Source: Candidatus Zhuqueibacterota bacterium
GTDB lineage: Bacteria; Electryoneota; RPQS01
DNA length: 32,774 bases
Direction of reading: 5' to 3'
Assembly: GCA_003818605.1 (NCBI GenBank)
Contig: RPQS01000042.1
Location: 1 to 32,774, forward strand
Each line of letters opens with the position of its first letter. The first letter of the stretch is position 1. Under the pieces are notes generated by a model. It was not told the origin of the DNA, made no database searches, and was given only the letters and a program-made list of their open reading frames with translations. Made by a program: the position numbers and the translations under genes. Of the stretch, positions 7,404-15,484 are shown piece by piece.

Positions 7404-8591
7404 ATGCTGCGCATCGCGTACTTGGCCATCGCACTTTCCGCCGCTTTTCTGTTCATTTCCTGTGAGGAAGACCCGCCCAAAGTTCCGGATATTCCGATGG
7501 AGAGCATCCGCGCGGCGGTGACCCTTCCCGAGGGCGGCTTGGTTCTGGCGGGCGTGCGAATCATGAGAAGAACGTCCGAATCCTGGACGTTGGATGACGC
7601 ATCGATTGCTCCGCCCACCGATCATCTGTATGTAGTGCGCGTAAACGATGCCGGAGAGATTCTGTGGGAACATGACGCCCTGATTCTCGACAGTTCCGCA
7701 TCCGCATATTACCCGTTGTCGTCCTTGGATCGCATGACGGCTACGATATCTGCAGGCGACGAGATTGCGATTGCCGGCTGCGGCTATGATGGGATGTTTG
7801 TGGTTCGCACGGACACATCCGGCACATTACGCAGCATGCGTATTATCGAAAGCAATCAGGTCTACACAACATGGACTTTAGCACCCACGCCCTATGGTGG
7901 ATTCCTTTTCGCGGTGGCGAATGTAAATACTCCTGACAGGCTGACGATAGTCCGCACGAATTCCGAAGACCAGATCGCGTTTTATCAGTCCTATAATATG
8001 ATAGATGTCTGGTCTTCTCCGCTGGCCGTTATCCAGACATCCGATAATTTCATCTTTATTCTCTCGAGAACCGCGTGTCTGAAACTATCCGCCGCCGGCG
8101 ATTCGCTTTGGACGGCTCCGGTTTCACTGACCGGAGTCCGCAATTTTACCAACGCTGTCCCCGAACCGGACGGCGGATTTAGTGTCGCCTGTACCTATGC
8201 GAATGTCGGCTGGTTCGGCACGATGGCGCTCGTGCGATTCAACGCCGTTGGTGAGCGGTTATGGCTGAAGGACTACCCACAGGAGTCCGATCAACAGGCG
8301 GGCAGCTTGGCAAGAACTCTATCCGGCGGCTATACCATCGCAGGGGCAACCGGCATCGCCAATTACGTGGATCAATTCTGTCTGCTCTTTGCCGATATTA
8401 ACGGCATCCAGACCGTATACCATACCTATCCCGTCGGCTACAGCGCGGAGGTTTACACTCTTTGCTCCACGATGGACGGCGGATTTCTTCTGGGCGGACA
8501 GGCGGACAACGGAGAGGGAAATGTCAACGCCGCCATCGTGCGCACGACCTCGCAAGGCAACAAGCTCTGGAGCCGAATCTTCGGACTGTGA
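7404..8591 (+). CDS. Lipoprotein with beta-propeller-like repeats
   Basis: 395 residues. A hydrophobic N-terminal signal ends in FIS-Cys20, a lipobox-like site, and is followed by acidic EEDPP, so the mature protein is probably lipid-anchored. The rest is built of repeated beta-rich segments with the pattern GGF/GGY...(A/S)G(A/V)...VVRTN..G...W, for example near GGLVLAGVRI, GGFSVACTY, GGYTIAGAT and GGFLLGGQA. These match the delta-60/PQQ-like class of propeller repeats seen in secreted proteins of FCB bacteria. AAGGGG lies about seven bases before the ATG. No catalytic motif is seen. It may act in extracellular binding or be a surface protein; the exact role is unknown. Confidence 0.8.
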   Translation: MLRIAYLAIALSAAFLFISCEEDPPKVPDIPMESIRAAVTLPEGGLVLAGVRIMRRTSESWTLDDASIAPPTDHLYVVRVNDAGEILWEHDALILDSSASAYYPLSSLDRMTATISAGDEIAIAGCGYDGMFVVRTDTSGTLRSMRIIESNQVYTTWTLAPTPYGGFLFAVANVNTPDRLTIVRTNSEDQIAFYQSYNMIDVWSSPLAVIQTSDNFIFILSRTACLKLSAAGDSLWTAPVSLTGVRNFTNAVPEPDGGFSVACTYANVGWFGTMALVRFNAVGERLWLKDYPQESDQQAGSLARTLSGGYTIAGATGIANYVDQFCLLFADINGIQTVYHTYPVGYSAEVYTLCSTMDGGFLLGGQADNGEGNVNAAIVRTTSQGNKLWSRIFGL

Positions 8592-8599
8592 TCGTCTCG

Positions 8600-8710
8600 C
8601 GGCGGCAGGCGTCTGGTGGCTTCGCCTGCCCCGTCGGCAAATTTTCCGGAAATGTACGCTCTCTTTCTAATTTCTCATTTCTCATTTTTTCCATGCCTCG
8701 CTTTCAAGGG
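8600..8710. repeat. Intergenic hairpin module and pyrimidine tract
   Basis: GGCAGGCG/CGCCTGCC (8606-8633) forms an 8-bp inverted repeat, related to the ggcggcaggc at the left window edge. It is followed by a TTTCTAATTTCTCATTTCTC-like tract (about 8664-8690) with a 7-8 nt period, pointing toward the next gene. Confidence 0.6.
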
Positions 8711-8718
8711 AGAGAATC

Positions 8719-9366
8719 ATGAAGATTTTTGTCATTATTGCACTGCTATTGGTCACCATCCTCTTTTCGGCCCTTCCCGCTCAGGCCGAAGGCAAACCGG
8801 TCCAGCTTTCCCTGTTCAGTCCCGTTCAGCTTTTCGCTCCCGAAAAATCCATCGCAGGGCTGCGGCTGAGCCTCCTCTACGGTAAAAATGTCAACATGAC
8901 CGGACTCGATTGGGGCCTTGTCCCGCACACGACGGGCAACTTCACGGGTTTGGAAGTCGCGGCCGTGGGCCTTGTCAAGGGCAACGCTACCGGAATCCAA
9001 TATGGTTTCGGGAACGTCGCGGGCAGCCTGACCGGATTACAGTGGGGCTTCGCCAATGTTTCGGGAGCCGTTGAAGGCGTGCAGCTCGGCGGCATTAACG
9101 TTACCGGAAACATGACCGGACTACAATGGAGCGCCATCAACATCTCGGGGGAGACCGATGGCGTACAATTCGGCTGGTTGAATATCACCGGAAACATGAA
9201 TATAGTGCAGTTCGGCTTTGGGAATATTTCGGGCACGGCCGAAGGTCTGCAGTTCGGTTTGGTGAACGTCACCGGCAGAATGCACGGTCTGCAAATCGGC
9301 CTGATCAATGTTATCGAGAAAGGCGGCTGGTTCCCGGTTCTGCCGATCGTCAACGGCAGCCGCTGA
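8719..9366 (+). CDS. Exported protein with ~20-residue Gly/Asn repeats
   Basis: 215 residues with a clear signal peptide (hydrophobic core 4-18, probable cleavage after ALPAQA, about residue 24). From about residue 55 the protein is a run of imperfect repeats of the form G-(L/V)-Q-x-G-x-x-N-(V/I)-(S/T)-G, about 20 residues each, around nine times. The pattern predicts a beta-solenoid or beta-barrel-like surface protein. It resembles the LA_2272-type surface repeats, a recognition from memory that should be checked. A GGGAGAG ribosome site lies just before the ATG. No enzyme motif is present. It probably sits in the periplasm or outer envelope. Confidence 0.78.
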   Translation: MKIFVIIALLLVTILFSALPAQAEGKPVQLSLFSPVQLFAPEKSIAGLRLSLLYGKNVNMTGLDWGLVPHTTGNFTGLEVAAVGLVKGNATGIQYGFGNVAGSLTGLQWGFANVSGAVEGVQLGGINVTGNMTGLQWSAINISGETDGVQFGWLNITGNMNIVQFGFGNISGTAEGLQFGLVNVTGRMHGLQIGLINVIEKGGWFPVLPIVNGSR

Positions 9367-9372
9367 TTCCAC

Positions 9373-9493
9373 CGCCGAGGAGGGTCATCAGATCCTCCCG
9401 GAATCTTCAAGACGGGGCGCAACGCCTTGCGCCCCTACACAAAACGCATTATCTTTTCCGCTTTCAGCGTTTCAGATTTCAGGTTTTTCTTCC
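9373..9493. repeat. Mini-repeats and TTTCAG tract before the symporter gene
   Basis: A gccgaggagggtc/gatcctcccgg module (9373-9401) nearly repeats 361-387. A gggcgcaa/ttgcgccc palindrome follows (9416-9437). A TTTC-periodic tract (about 9450-9490) then runs into the start codon with no AGGAG sequence. Confidence 0.7.
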
Positions 9494-9494
9494 C

Positions 9495-10802
9495 ATGCCC
9501 AAACCACCTCTCGCTCAACACAATAAAATCTTCATCGGCCTGGCCGTGGGGATCGTGCTCGGACTCGTTGCCAATGCGCTCTTCTCCGATTATCCCGAGC
9601 TGGATTGGCTTCTGCGCAATGTGATCTCGCCCTTGGGTCAGGTCTTTCTGCGCATTATTTTTATGGCCGTCATTCCGCTCATCTTTTCCGCTCTCGCTTT
9701 AGGTGTGGCGGAATTAGGGGACATCCGCCAGCTCGGAAGAATCGGCGGGAAGACTCTGGCCTTCACGCTGGTGCTCACGTCCATCTCCGTGCTCATCGGC
9801 ATGACCCTCGTGAACGTCGTCAAGCCGGGAGAGGGTTTAACCGACAGCCAGCGGCAGGCTCTGATGAGCACGATCAGCACCTCCGGAGCGCAAGCCACCG
9901 TTCAGAAAGCCGCCGAAGCCAAATCCGTTGTGCAGACACTGCTGGAAATTATTCCCAAGAATCCGCTGGCTGATGCCGTGGGGGCCTTCGATGAAAACTA
10001 TCGCGGCGGCGGGATTCTGGCGATCATGTTTTTCTCCCTGTTCGTGGGTCTGGCTTTGACTTTGGCCCGCAGTGAACGCACCGAGGTGTTCGAAAAATGG
10101 CTGCAAGGGCTGTATGATGTGGTCATGAAAATCATCAGCATGGCCATGAAGCTTGCACCCTACGGTGTGGCCTGTCTGGTGTTCACGGTTACGGCACGGC
10201 TCGGGCTGGACATGGTGGCTATGCTCGGAAAATTCGTTTTGGTGGTGATGGGCGGTCTGCTCATTCACCTATTGATCGTCTATTCCGCCGTTTTGAAATA
10301 TGCAGTGGGGGTCAGTCCGTGGAAGTTTTTCAAGCGGCTGGAAGAGGTGATTATCACGGCCTTTTCCACGAGTTCCAGCAATGTGACCCTGCCCACCGCC
10401 CTGCGCGTGACCGAGGAAAAGCTGCACGTACCGGGCCGAATCTCCCGCTTTGTGCTCACGCTCGGCTCCACCGCCAATCAAAACGGCACGGCTCTCTATG
10501 AAGGAGTGACCGTGCTCTTTCTCGCGCAATTTTTCGGTGCAAACCTTTCCTTTGCACAGCAAGCGACAGTCGTTTTGGCCGCGGTGCTGGCGGGAATCGG
10601 CACGGCGGGAGTGCCCGGCGGCTCGCTGCCCGTGATCGTTCTGGTTCTGCAATCCGTCGGTGTGCCCGGTGAATCCATCGCCGTGATTTTTGGCGTGGAC
10701 CGCATTCTCGACATGTCCCGCACAGTACTCAACGTCACTGGCGATATCACCGCCGCCATGTGGGTCGCCAAGTCTGAAGGCTGCGAACTGAAACTGGAGT
10801 AA
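9495..10802 (+). CDS. Sodium/proton-dicarboxylate or glutamate symporter (DAACS/SDF family)
   Basis: 435 residues, the usual size for GltP/DctA-type secondary transporters, which import acidic amino acids or C4-dicarboxylates with sodium or protons through the inner membrane. Several hydrophobic helices are visible. The family signatures are present: a Ser-rich re-entrant loop FSTSSSNVTLPTALRV (about 290-305), NQNGTALYEG (about 326-335, the NMDGT-loop equivalent) and DRILDMSRTVLNVTGD (about 402-417). The start at 9495 (MPKPPLAQHNK) fits the family; the longer open frame upstream is repeat DNA. The last 12 codons (VAKSEGCELKLE) recur in diverged form at 11634-11672, beyond the Abi-C gene. Substrate cannot be decided from sequence alone. 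Confidence 0.93.
   Translation: MPKPPLAQHNKIFIGLAVGIVLGLVANALFSDYPELDWLLRNVISPLGQVFLRIIFMAVIPLIFSALALGVAELGDIRQLGRIGGKTLAFTLVLTSISVLIGMTLVNVVKPGEGLTDSQRQALMSTISTSGAQATVQKAAEAKSVVQTLLEIIPKNPLADAVGAFDENYRGGGILAIMFFSLFVGLALTLARSERTEVFEKWLQGLYDVVMKIISMAMKLAPYGVACLVFTVTARLGLDMVAMLGKFVLVVMGGLLIHLLIVYSAVLKYAVGVSPWKFFKRLEEVIITAFSTSSSNVTLPTALRVTEEKLHVPGRISRFVLTLGSTANQNGTALYEGVTVLFLAQFFGANLSFAQQATVVLAAVLAGIGTAGVPGGSLPVIVLVLQSVGVPGESIAVIFGVDRILDMSRTVLNVTGDITAAMWVAKSEGCELKLE
10764..10802 (+). repeat. Direct repeat, copy 1: 3' end of the symporter gene
   Basis: The last 39 nt of the symporter gene, including its stop codon, match 11634-11672 at 32 of 39 positions by eye. The encoded tails are VAKSEGCELKLE and VAKSEGVEMKLE. 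The Abi-C gene lies between the two copies. Confidence 0.85.
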
Positions 10803-10807
10803 ATTTT

Positions 10808-11626
10808 TTGGAGATCGTTTTACAGTTAAACGCCACCGCAATAGAATTCCTAACTGGCATGATCACTGGTGACAACGGTTACGGATGGCGTCGTTCTGGT
10901 CCCGATTTGGTTGCATTGTTTAATAATTTTGGCTTTGCTGATAGTTACGGGCAAGGATTTCCAAGCCGCAACAGCTTTTGTCGCGAGAGACTGAATGAAT
11001 GCAATGGTACTAATAAGCTAAGTCAGGTGATTTGCGAAATACTGAATCCAATACATTTTATTGGTCGCGAGGAATTTCACAAATCTGCAATAGATAAACT
11101 TAACAAATACTTAGAATTCGATGATTATAAAGTTGAGTTGAGAGGCAAATCGTGTATCGTGCTCAGATTGCATCCGACCGATGTCACAGCCGCGAATATC
11201 GACAAATTGAGTGATGAGTTTGTACAGGAACAGATCCATAAATGCGAAGAAAAACTAGGCATTGGTGACTCCGACGGTGCAATTACTAATGCTCGATCAT
11301 TAATTGAGGGTGTTCTTAATTGCATTCATTATGAAATTCTGGGTGTAGTGCTTGACAAATCGGGTGATCTGCAAAAAGATTATAAAAAAGTGCGTGACCT
11401 GCTTAACATGTCTCCTGAAAAGTATTCAGACGAAGCAATAAGGCAGGTACTAAACGGTTTTCAATCAATAGTTAGCGGAATTGATAGTTTGAGTAATCAA
11501 ATGGGTGACCGCCATAGAAGAAGAGTCAAGCCGGATATTCGACACGCACGACTCGTCACCAATGCGGCCAAGACTATAATCAGTTTTCTAATCGAGACGT
11601 ATCATTTTCAATGTCGTCAGAAATGA
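10808..11626 (+). CDS. Abortive-infection family protein (Abi-C domain)
   Basis: 272 residues from TTG 10808; a shorter start at ATG 10859 is possible but would cut into the conserved GDNGYGWRRSGP region (21-32). The C-terminal half carries the Abi-C (AbiC) pattern: GAITNARSLIEGV (157-169), a central LLNMSPEKYSDEAIRQVLNG segment (198-217), SLSNQMGDRH (227-236) and KPDIRHARL (241-249). The family is linked to phage exclusion by abortive infection; the mechanism is not settled. The gene is AT-richer than its neighbours and lies 5 nt after the symporter stop, whose terminal GGAG can serve as its ribosome site. A second copy of the symporter tail follows it. Together these point to a transferred single-gene defence insert. 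Confidence 0.8.
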   Translation: MEIVLQLNATAIEFLTGMITGDNGYGWRRSGPDLVALFNNFGFADSYGQGFPSRNSFCRERLNECNGTNKLSQVICEILNPIHFIGREEFHKSAIDKLNKYLEFDDYKVELRGKSCIVLRLHPTDVTAANIDKLSDEFVQEQIHKCEEKLGIGDSDGAITNARSLIEGVLNCIHYEILGVVLDKSGDLQKDYKKVRDLLNMSPEKYSDEAIRQVLNGFQSIVSGIDSLSNQMGDRHRRRVKPDIRHARLVTNAAKTIISFLIETYHFQCRQK

Positions 11627-11633
11627 GACGATC

Positions 11634-11672
11634 GTAGCCAAGTCCGAAGGCGTTGAAATGAAACTGGAGTGA
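11634..11672 (+). pseudogene. Orphan symporter 3' end (direct repeat copy 2)
   Basis: It encodes VAKSEGVEMKLE plus a stop codon, a diverged second copy of the symporter C-terminus. It begins 8 nt after the Abi-C stop codon. Its GGAG (11666-11669) is the ribosome binding site of pyruvate kinase, which starts at 11678. The original symporter-to-pyk junction therefore appears to survive here, while the intact symporter gene upstream carries a different version of the tail. Confidence 0.8.
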
Positions 11673-11677
11673 ATGTG

Positions 11678-13093
11678 ATGTCTTCCGAACCGCGTCGCGC
11701 CACAAAAATTATTGCCACCGTCGGCCCGGCCTCGCTAACCGAGGACAAGCTGCTGAAATTGATGGAAGCGGGAGTGGACATGTTCCGCTTCAACTTCGCG
11801 CACGGCACGCGCGAGGAACACGCGCAGCGCATCGGTCTGGTCAAGCAATTGGCCGAGCGCGCAGGCAAGCCGGTGGGCACACTGGCCGACATTTCCGGCC
11901 CGAAAATCCGGCTGGGAAAAATTCCTGAAGACACTTTCGAATTAAAGGAAGGCGAAACGGTCACGTTCGCAAGTCCCGGAGCCGCCGAACCGGGGCTGCC
12001 CGTGCAGCTTAAAGATTTCGACCAGTACATTCAGCCCGGAGACTCTATCTATATTGCGGATGGCACGCGCCGTTTAACCGCAACCGCTTGCCGCAGCGGA
12101 ATCGTAACCGCCACGGTGGACGTCGGCGGCCCGGTGGTGAGTTTCAAAGGAATCAATCTGCCCTTCCTTCGCAAGCCTTTGCCCGCCGTCTGCGATAAAG
12201 ACATGGCCGACATCGAATGCGCGATTGACGCGGGAATTGACTGGATCGGTTTGAGTTTTGTGGGAGGCGCGGAAGACGTCGAACCGGTGCGGGAACTCAT
12301 GCAGAAAAAAGGTGCGCGGCGGCGCGTCCTGGCGAAACTCGAGCGGCGTCAGGCGCTCGACCATCTGGATGAAATCGTCGTCGCTTTCGACGGCGTGATG
12401 GTCGCGCGCGGCGATTTGGGAATTGAAGTGGAATTCGAAAAAGTTCCGTTCATTCAAGAGCAGATTCTCAAAGCGGCGCGCAGCCGCGGCAAGCCCGTCA
12501 TTGTGGCCACCCAGATTTTATTATCCATGATTCACAATCCGCGCCCCACGCGCGCGGAAGTCACGGACATCGCGCATGCCGTTACCAGCGGAGCGGATGC
12601 CTTAATGCTCTCGGAAGAAACCGCTATCGGCGAGTTCGCGCCGGAAGCCGTGAACACGATTGCCCGCGTGGCGGTCGTTGCGGAAAGCATGAATCCGCCG
12701 GAATTGCAGCAGCTTCACAGCGTGCACAAAGAAGAAACCGCGCTCGCGCATACGGCGGCGGTGCTCGCGAAAAACCTTGGAGCCTCGGTAATTCTCTGCC
12801 CCACGCGCAGCGGCAATGCCGCTCGCGGAGTGGCCCGTTTTCGCCCGCAACAGCCGATCGTGGTTGTTTCCGATCAGAATGAAGTGGTCGGCGGACTCAC
12901 GCTCTATCGCGGAGTCTATCCCGTGCATGCGGAACTCACCGACAATCTCGATGCGCGCGTGAAAATGGCTTTGCAGCTTGCGACTCGCTTGGGCTACGCG
13001 GGTCCCGGAGATCGCGTGGTCATCGTGGGCGGAGTTCCCGCCGGCTCCGGCCGCACGAATCTGCTGCTGACTCATACGATTCCGGGAAATTAA
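11678..13093 (+). CDS. pyk: Pyruvate kinase
   Basis: 471 residues catalysing phosphoenolpyruvate plus ADP to pyruvate plus ATP. Visible motifs are ATKIIATVGPAS (8-19), RFNFAHG (37-43, usual RxNFSHG), DISGPKIRLG (71-80), AKLERRQALDHLDEI (219-233) with catalytic Lys220 and metal ligand Glu222, ARGDLGIE (243-250) and PTRAEVTDIAHAV (290-302). The usual ATQMLESM reads ATQILLSM (277-284), so the Glu is replaced by Leu. Ser in NFSHG is Ala. These changes may affect metal or monovalent-cation binding. ATG 11678 is preceded by GGAG inside the orphan symporter tail. The next gene starts 5 nt after the stop, so the two are likely co-transcribed. Confidence 0.95.
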   Translation: MSSEPRRATKIIATVGPASLTEDKLLKLMEAGVDMFRFNFAHGTREEHAQRIGLVKQLAERAGKPVGTLADISGPKIRLGKIPEDTFELKEGETVTFASPGAAEPGLPVQLKDFDQYIQPGDSIYIADGTRRLTATACRSGIVTATVDVGGPVVSFKGINLPFLRKPLPAVCDKDMADIECAIDAGIDWIGLSFVGGAEDVEPVRELMQKKGARRRVLAKLERRQALDHLDEIVVAFDGVMVARGDLGIEVEFEKVPFIQEQILKAARSRGKPVIVATQILLSMIHNPRPTRAEVTDIAHAVTSGADALMLSEETAIGEFAPEAVNTIARVAVVAESMNPPELQQLHSVHKEETALAHTAAVLAKNLGASVILCPTRSGNAARGVARFRPQQPIVVVSDQNEVVGGLTLYRGVYPVHAELTDNLDARVKMALQLATRLGYAGPGDRVVIVGGVPAGSGRTNLLLTHTIPGN

Positions 13094-13098
13094 CAAGA

Positions 13099-14643
13099 AT
13101 GCGTTCGAATCACAAATATCTTCCGTTTTATTCGCGCGAAATGGCCGTGGCGGGCTTTCTTGCTTTCGCGGCCTTCCTGCTTCATTTGGCGTTCAACGGA
13201 CGCTACGGATATTTTATTGACGAATACTATTATATGGCCTGCACCGAGCATCCGGCTTTGGGCTATGTAGATCAACCGCCGTTGTCCATTGCGATTCTGG
13301 CTTTCTGGCGCGGCTTGTTCGGTGATTCGCTTTTCGCGCTGCGTTTTTTACCGGCGGTCGCAGGAGCTTTCACCGTCTATCTCGCGGGGCTTTTAGTACG
13401 GGAATTCAAAGGCGGACGATTCGCGCAAGCTGTGGCGTGCATCGCAGTCATCATCAATCCGCTCTTTTTGTATTTTCGCAATTACTATTCGATGAACGTC
13501 TACGATGTCTTGTTCTGGACGCTGGCGGCGTTTCTTGTGGTGCGCATCATCCGGAACGAGCGGCCGAAATCATGGATTGTGCTGGGCGTTGTTTTAGGAT
13601 TAGGACTGCTCAATAAAATTGACGTACTCTGGCTCGGTGCGGGAATTTTTCTCGGACTTCTTTTTACACAACAGCGTAAATCCCTGCTCACCCCCTGGCC
13701 GTACATCGCCGCGGCCATCGCCTTACTCCTCTTTCTGCCTCATATCATCTGGCAAATCCAAAACGGCTGGCCTACGCTGGAGTTTATTCATAACGCGCGG
13801 GCTTTCAAATATCAGGGCATTTCGCGGCTCGATTTTTTACTCTCGCTCGCGTTGGAGTTCCATCCGCTTGTCCTTCCCGTCTGGATTGCCGGATTGGTTT
13901 CGCTTTTTTCCGGAAGCTTGAAGCGCTTTCGGCTGATCGGCATCATTTGGCTGACCGCATTTGCAATTCTTTTTATCAGCGGCAGGAGCAAAGCGGAATA
14001 CCTTAGTCCGGCTCTCCCTATGATTCTGGCCGCCGGCGGAATCGCGTTCGAAAATTTCGCGCTCCGCAAGCGCTGGCGTGTATTCAAACCGGCGATCATC
14101 ATACTGCTGATCACCGGCGGCGCGATCACCGCTCCGCTGACGCTGCCGGTTCTGCCGGTGGAATCCCTCATCGTATATATGCGTACGCTGGGAATGCAGC
14201 CGCCATCCGCGGAGAGTAAAGAACTCGCCGAACTGCCGCAGCATTTTGCCGATCAATTCGGATTTGAAAATATGGCGGAAACGACGGCGCGTGTCTATCA
14301 CCTGCTTCCCCGCGTTGATCGCGGCGACTGCGTGATTATCGCATCGCACTACGGTTTTGCGGCGGCCATTGATTTCTACCGCGCGACGCTCGACATGCCG
14401 AAGGCCGTTTGCAGCCACAATAGTTATTGGATGTGGGGGCCGGGCGATAAACCGGGGAAAGTGGCCGTGGCCGTGGGCTTGTCTGAAAAAACCATGCGCC
14501 GCTTTTATCAATCCGTTACGGCGATGGACACCGTTTGCAGCCGATTTGCCATGCCATACGAGAACAATGTGCCGGTGTTTGTCTGCCGTGAACCGCTGAG
14601 CACGCTGCAAGCGGTCTGGCCAACGGTAAAGAATTTCGAATGA
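13099..14643 (+). CDS. GT39/PMT-type membrane glycosyltransferase
   Basis: 514 residues with about ten hydrophobic helices. The first external loop contains FIDEYYYMACTEHP (about 38-51), where the DE pair matches the catalytic acidic residue of PMT/ArnT-like enzymes, followed by GYVDQPPL. These enzymes use polyprenyl-phosphate sugars to modify proteins, lipid A or wall polymers on the outer face of the inner membrane. A soluble C-terminal domain (from about 360) follows the last helix. The start is 5 nt after pyk, so it probably belongs to the same operon. Acceptor and sugar are unknown. Confidence 0.88.
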   Translation: MRSNHKYLPFYSREMAVAGFLAFAAFLLHLAFNGRYGYFIDEYYYMACTEHPALGYVDQPPLSIAILAFWRGLFGDSLFALRFLPAVAGAFTVYLAGLLVREFKGGRFAQAVACIAVIINPLFLYFRNYYSMNVYDVLFWTLAAFLVVRIIRNERPKSWIVLGVVLGLGLLNKIDVLWLGAGIFLGLLFTQQRKSLLTPWPYIAAAIALLLFLPHIIWQIQNGWPTLEFIHNARAFKYQGISRLDFLLSLALEFHPLVLPVWIAGLVSLFSGSLKRFRLIGIIWLTAFAILFISGRSKAEYLSPALPMILAAGGIAFENFALRKRWRVFKPAIIILLITGGAITAPLTLPVLPVESLIVYMRTLGMQPPSAESKELAELPQHFADQFGFENMAETTARVYHLLPRVDRGDCVIIASHYGFAAAIDFYRATLDMPKAVCSHNSYWMWGPGDKPGKVAVAVGLSEKTMRRFYQSVTAMDTVCSRFAMPYENNVPVFVCREPLSTLQAVWPTVKNFE

Positions 14644-14647
14644 GTGA

Positions 14648-14682
14648 TCCGCTTTCAGATTTCAGCTTTCCGCTTTTTTTCA
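14648..14682 (+). repeat. TTTCAG-periodic tract
   Basis: Words of the form TTTCAGAT, TTCAGCTT and TCCGCTTT follow each other at 7-8 nt spacing, then a T-run. It lies between the glycosyltransferase stop and the start of the alkyltransferase-like gene, in the same orientation as similar tracts before other genes here. Confidence 0.6.
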
Positions 14683-14691
14683 GCATCCACA

Positions 14692-15003
14692 TTGAGCCCT
14701 ACGTATCAAATAATCTACCGCACTGTCCGCAAGATTCCGCGCGGTAAAGTAGCCACTTACGGACAAATCGCGCGGCTGGCCGGTTTTCCCGGTCAAGCCC
14801 GTTTGGTTGGCTATGCACTGAACGCTCTTCGAGAAGATAATCACACGCGTGTGCCGTGGTGGCGCGTGATTAATGCGAAGGGTATGATCTCGCTTGGGGA
14901 GTTCACCGGAGCCGATTTGCAACGCGAGCTACTCGAAAACGAAGGCGTGGTCTTCGGTCCGCGCGGCAAAGTGAATTTGGAAAAGCACTGCTGGGGTAGG
15001 TGA
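14692..15003 (+). CDS. Alkyltransferase-like protein (ATL), MGMT fold without active Cys
   Basis: 103 residues from TTG 14692. The O6-alkylguanine transferase DNA-binding domain is clear: IPRGKVATYGQIARLAGFPG (about 14-33), RLVGYAL and VPWWRVINAKG (about 59-69). In true methyltransferases the last motif is PCHRV with the acceptor Cys; here PWWRV replaces it, as in ATL proteins. ATLs bind O6-alkylguanine lesions and pass them to nucleotide excision repair. Most ATLs read PWHRV, so the second Trp is unusual. GTG 14644 would add 16 residues encoded by the TTTCAG tract, so TTG 14692 is preferred. Confidence 0.85.
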   Translation: MSPTYQIIYRTVRKIPRGKVATYGQIARLAGFPGQARLVGYALNALREDNHTRVPWWRVINAKGMISLGEFTGADLQRELLENEGVVFGPRGKVNLEKHCWGR

Positions 15004-15067
15004 ATTGCTCATAATTATAGTGAATGCTAAACCAGTTTGTTGAATCCAACTTGGAGGACTATTTCTA

Positions 15068-15484
15068 ATGAACATGACATTCAAGGAGAAGGTTCAAATG
15101 GTATCAGCGCATTATTTTGAACCATACTCCATTGAGAAAATGTTGAACAGTATCCCTTTTTATGTACGTTCAGCAAAGCTCTTTTTTATGCAAGTAGCAC
15201 CTGCGGGTGACTCGCTTAAACTCGAGATAGGAGCCCAAGTGCGCGGACTCCTTATCGACATTACTTACGATGGCAAGGAGATAGTCCAAACAGTACTGCC
15301 ATTATTGAGTATCACAAAGATTCAATTCCGGCATACCGAAAATTCAGCCATACTGACAGTGGCTTCGGACGAAAAGGGTGGGGTGGTCTACCGTGCTTCT
15401 GGTGAGATTGGGTGCAAAGAACTTCTCACATATTATAGAGGCATTCTAAGCTCCTACCCTAGAGGAGATAGTCATGTTAATTGA
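15068..15484 (+). CDS. Hypothetical protein, 138 aa
   Basis: A soluble protein with no recognised domain. The first 40 residues look helical and amphipathic (FKEKVQMVSAHYFEPYSIEK). The rest alternates short beta-like hydrophobic stretches. A GGAGG at 15052-15056 lies 11 nt before ATG 15068; a second ATG at 15074 is better spaced less far downstream. Its end overlaps the next gene by 11 bp, so the two are probably translated together. Base composition is AT-richer than pyk or the glycosyltransferase, suggesting a transferred pair. Function unknown. Confidence 0.7.
   Translation: MNMTFKEKVQMVSAHYFEPYSIEKMLNSIPFYVRSAKLFFMQVAPAGDSLKLEIGAQVRGLLIDITYDGKEIVQTVLPLLSITKIQFRHTENSAILTVASDEKGGVVYRASGEIGCKELLTYYRGILSSYPRGDSHVN

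Noticed and set aside
10803-11633. Abi-C insert as an insertion sequence or integron cassette
   Set aside because: No transposase or terminal inverted repeats, and no attC-like GTTRRRY/RYYYAAC pair was found; only the symporter tail duplication marks the borders.
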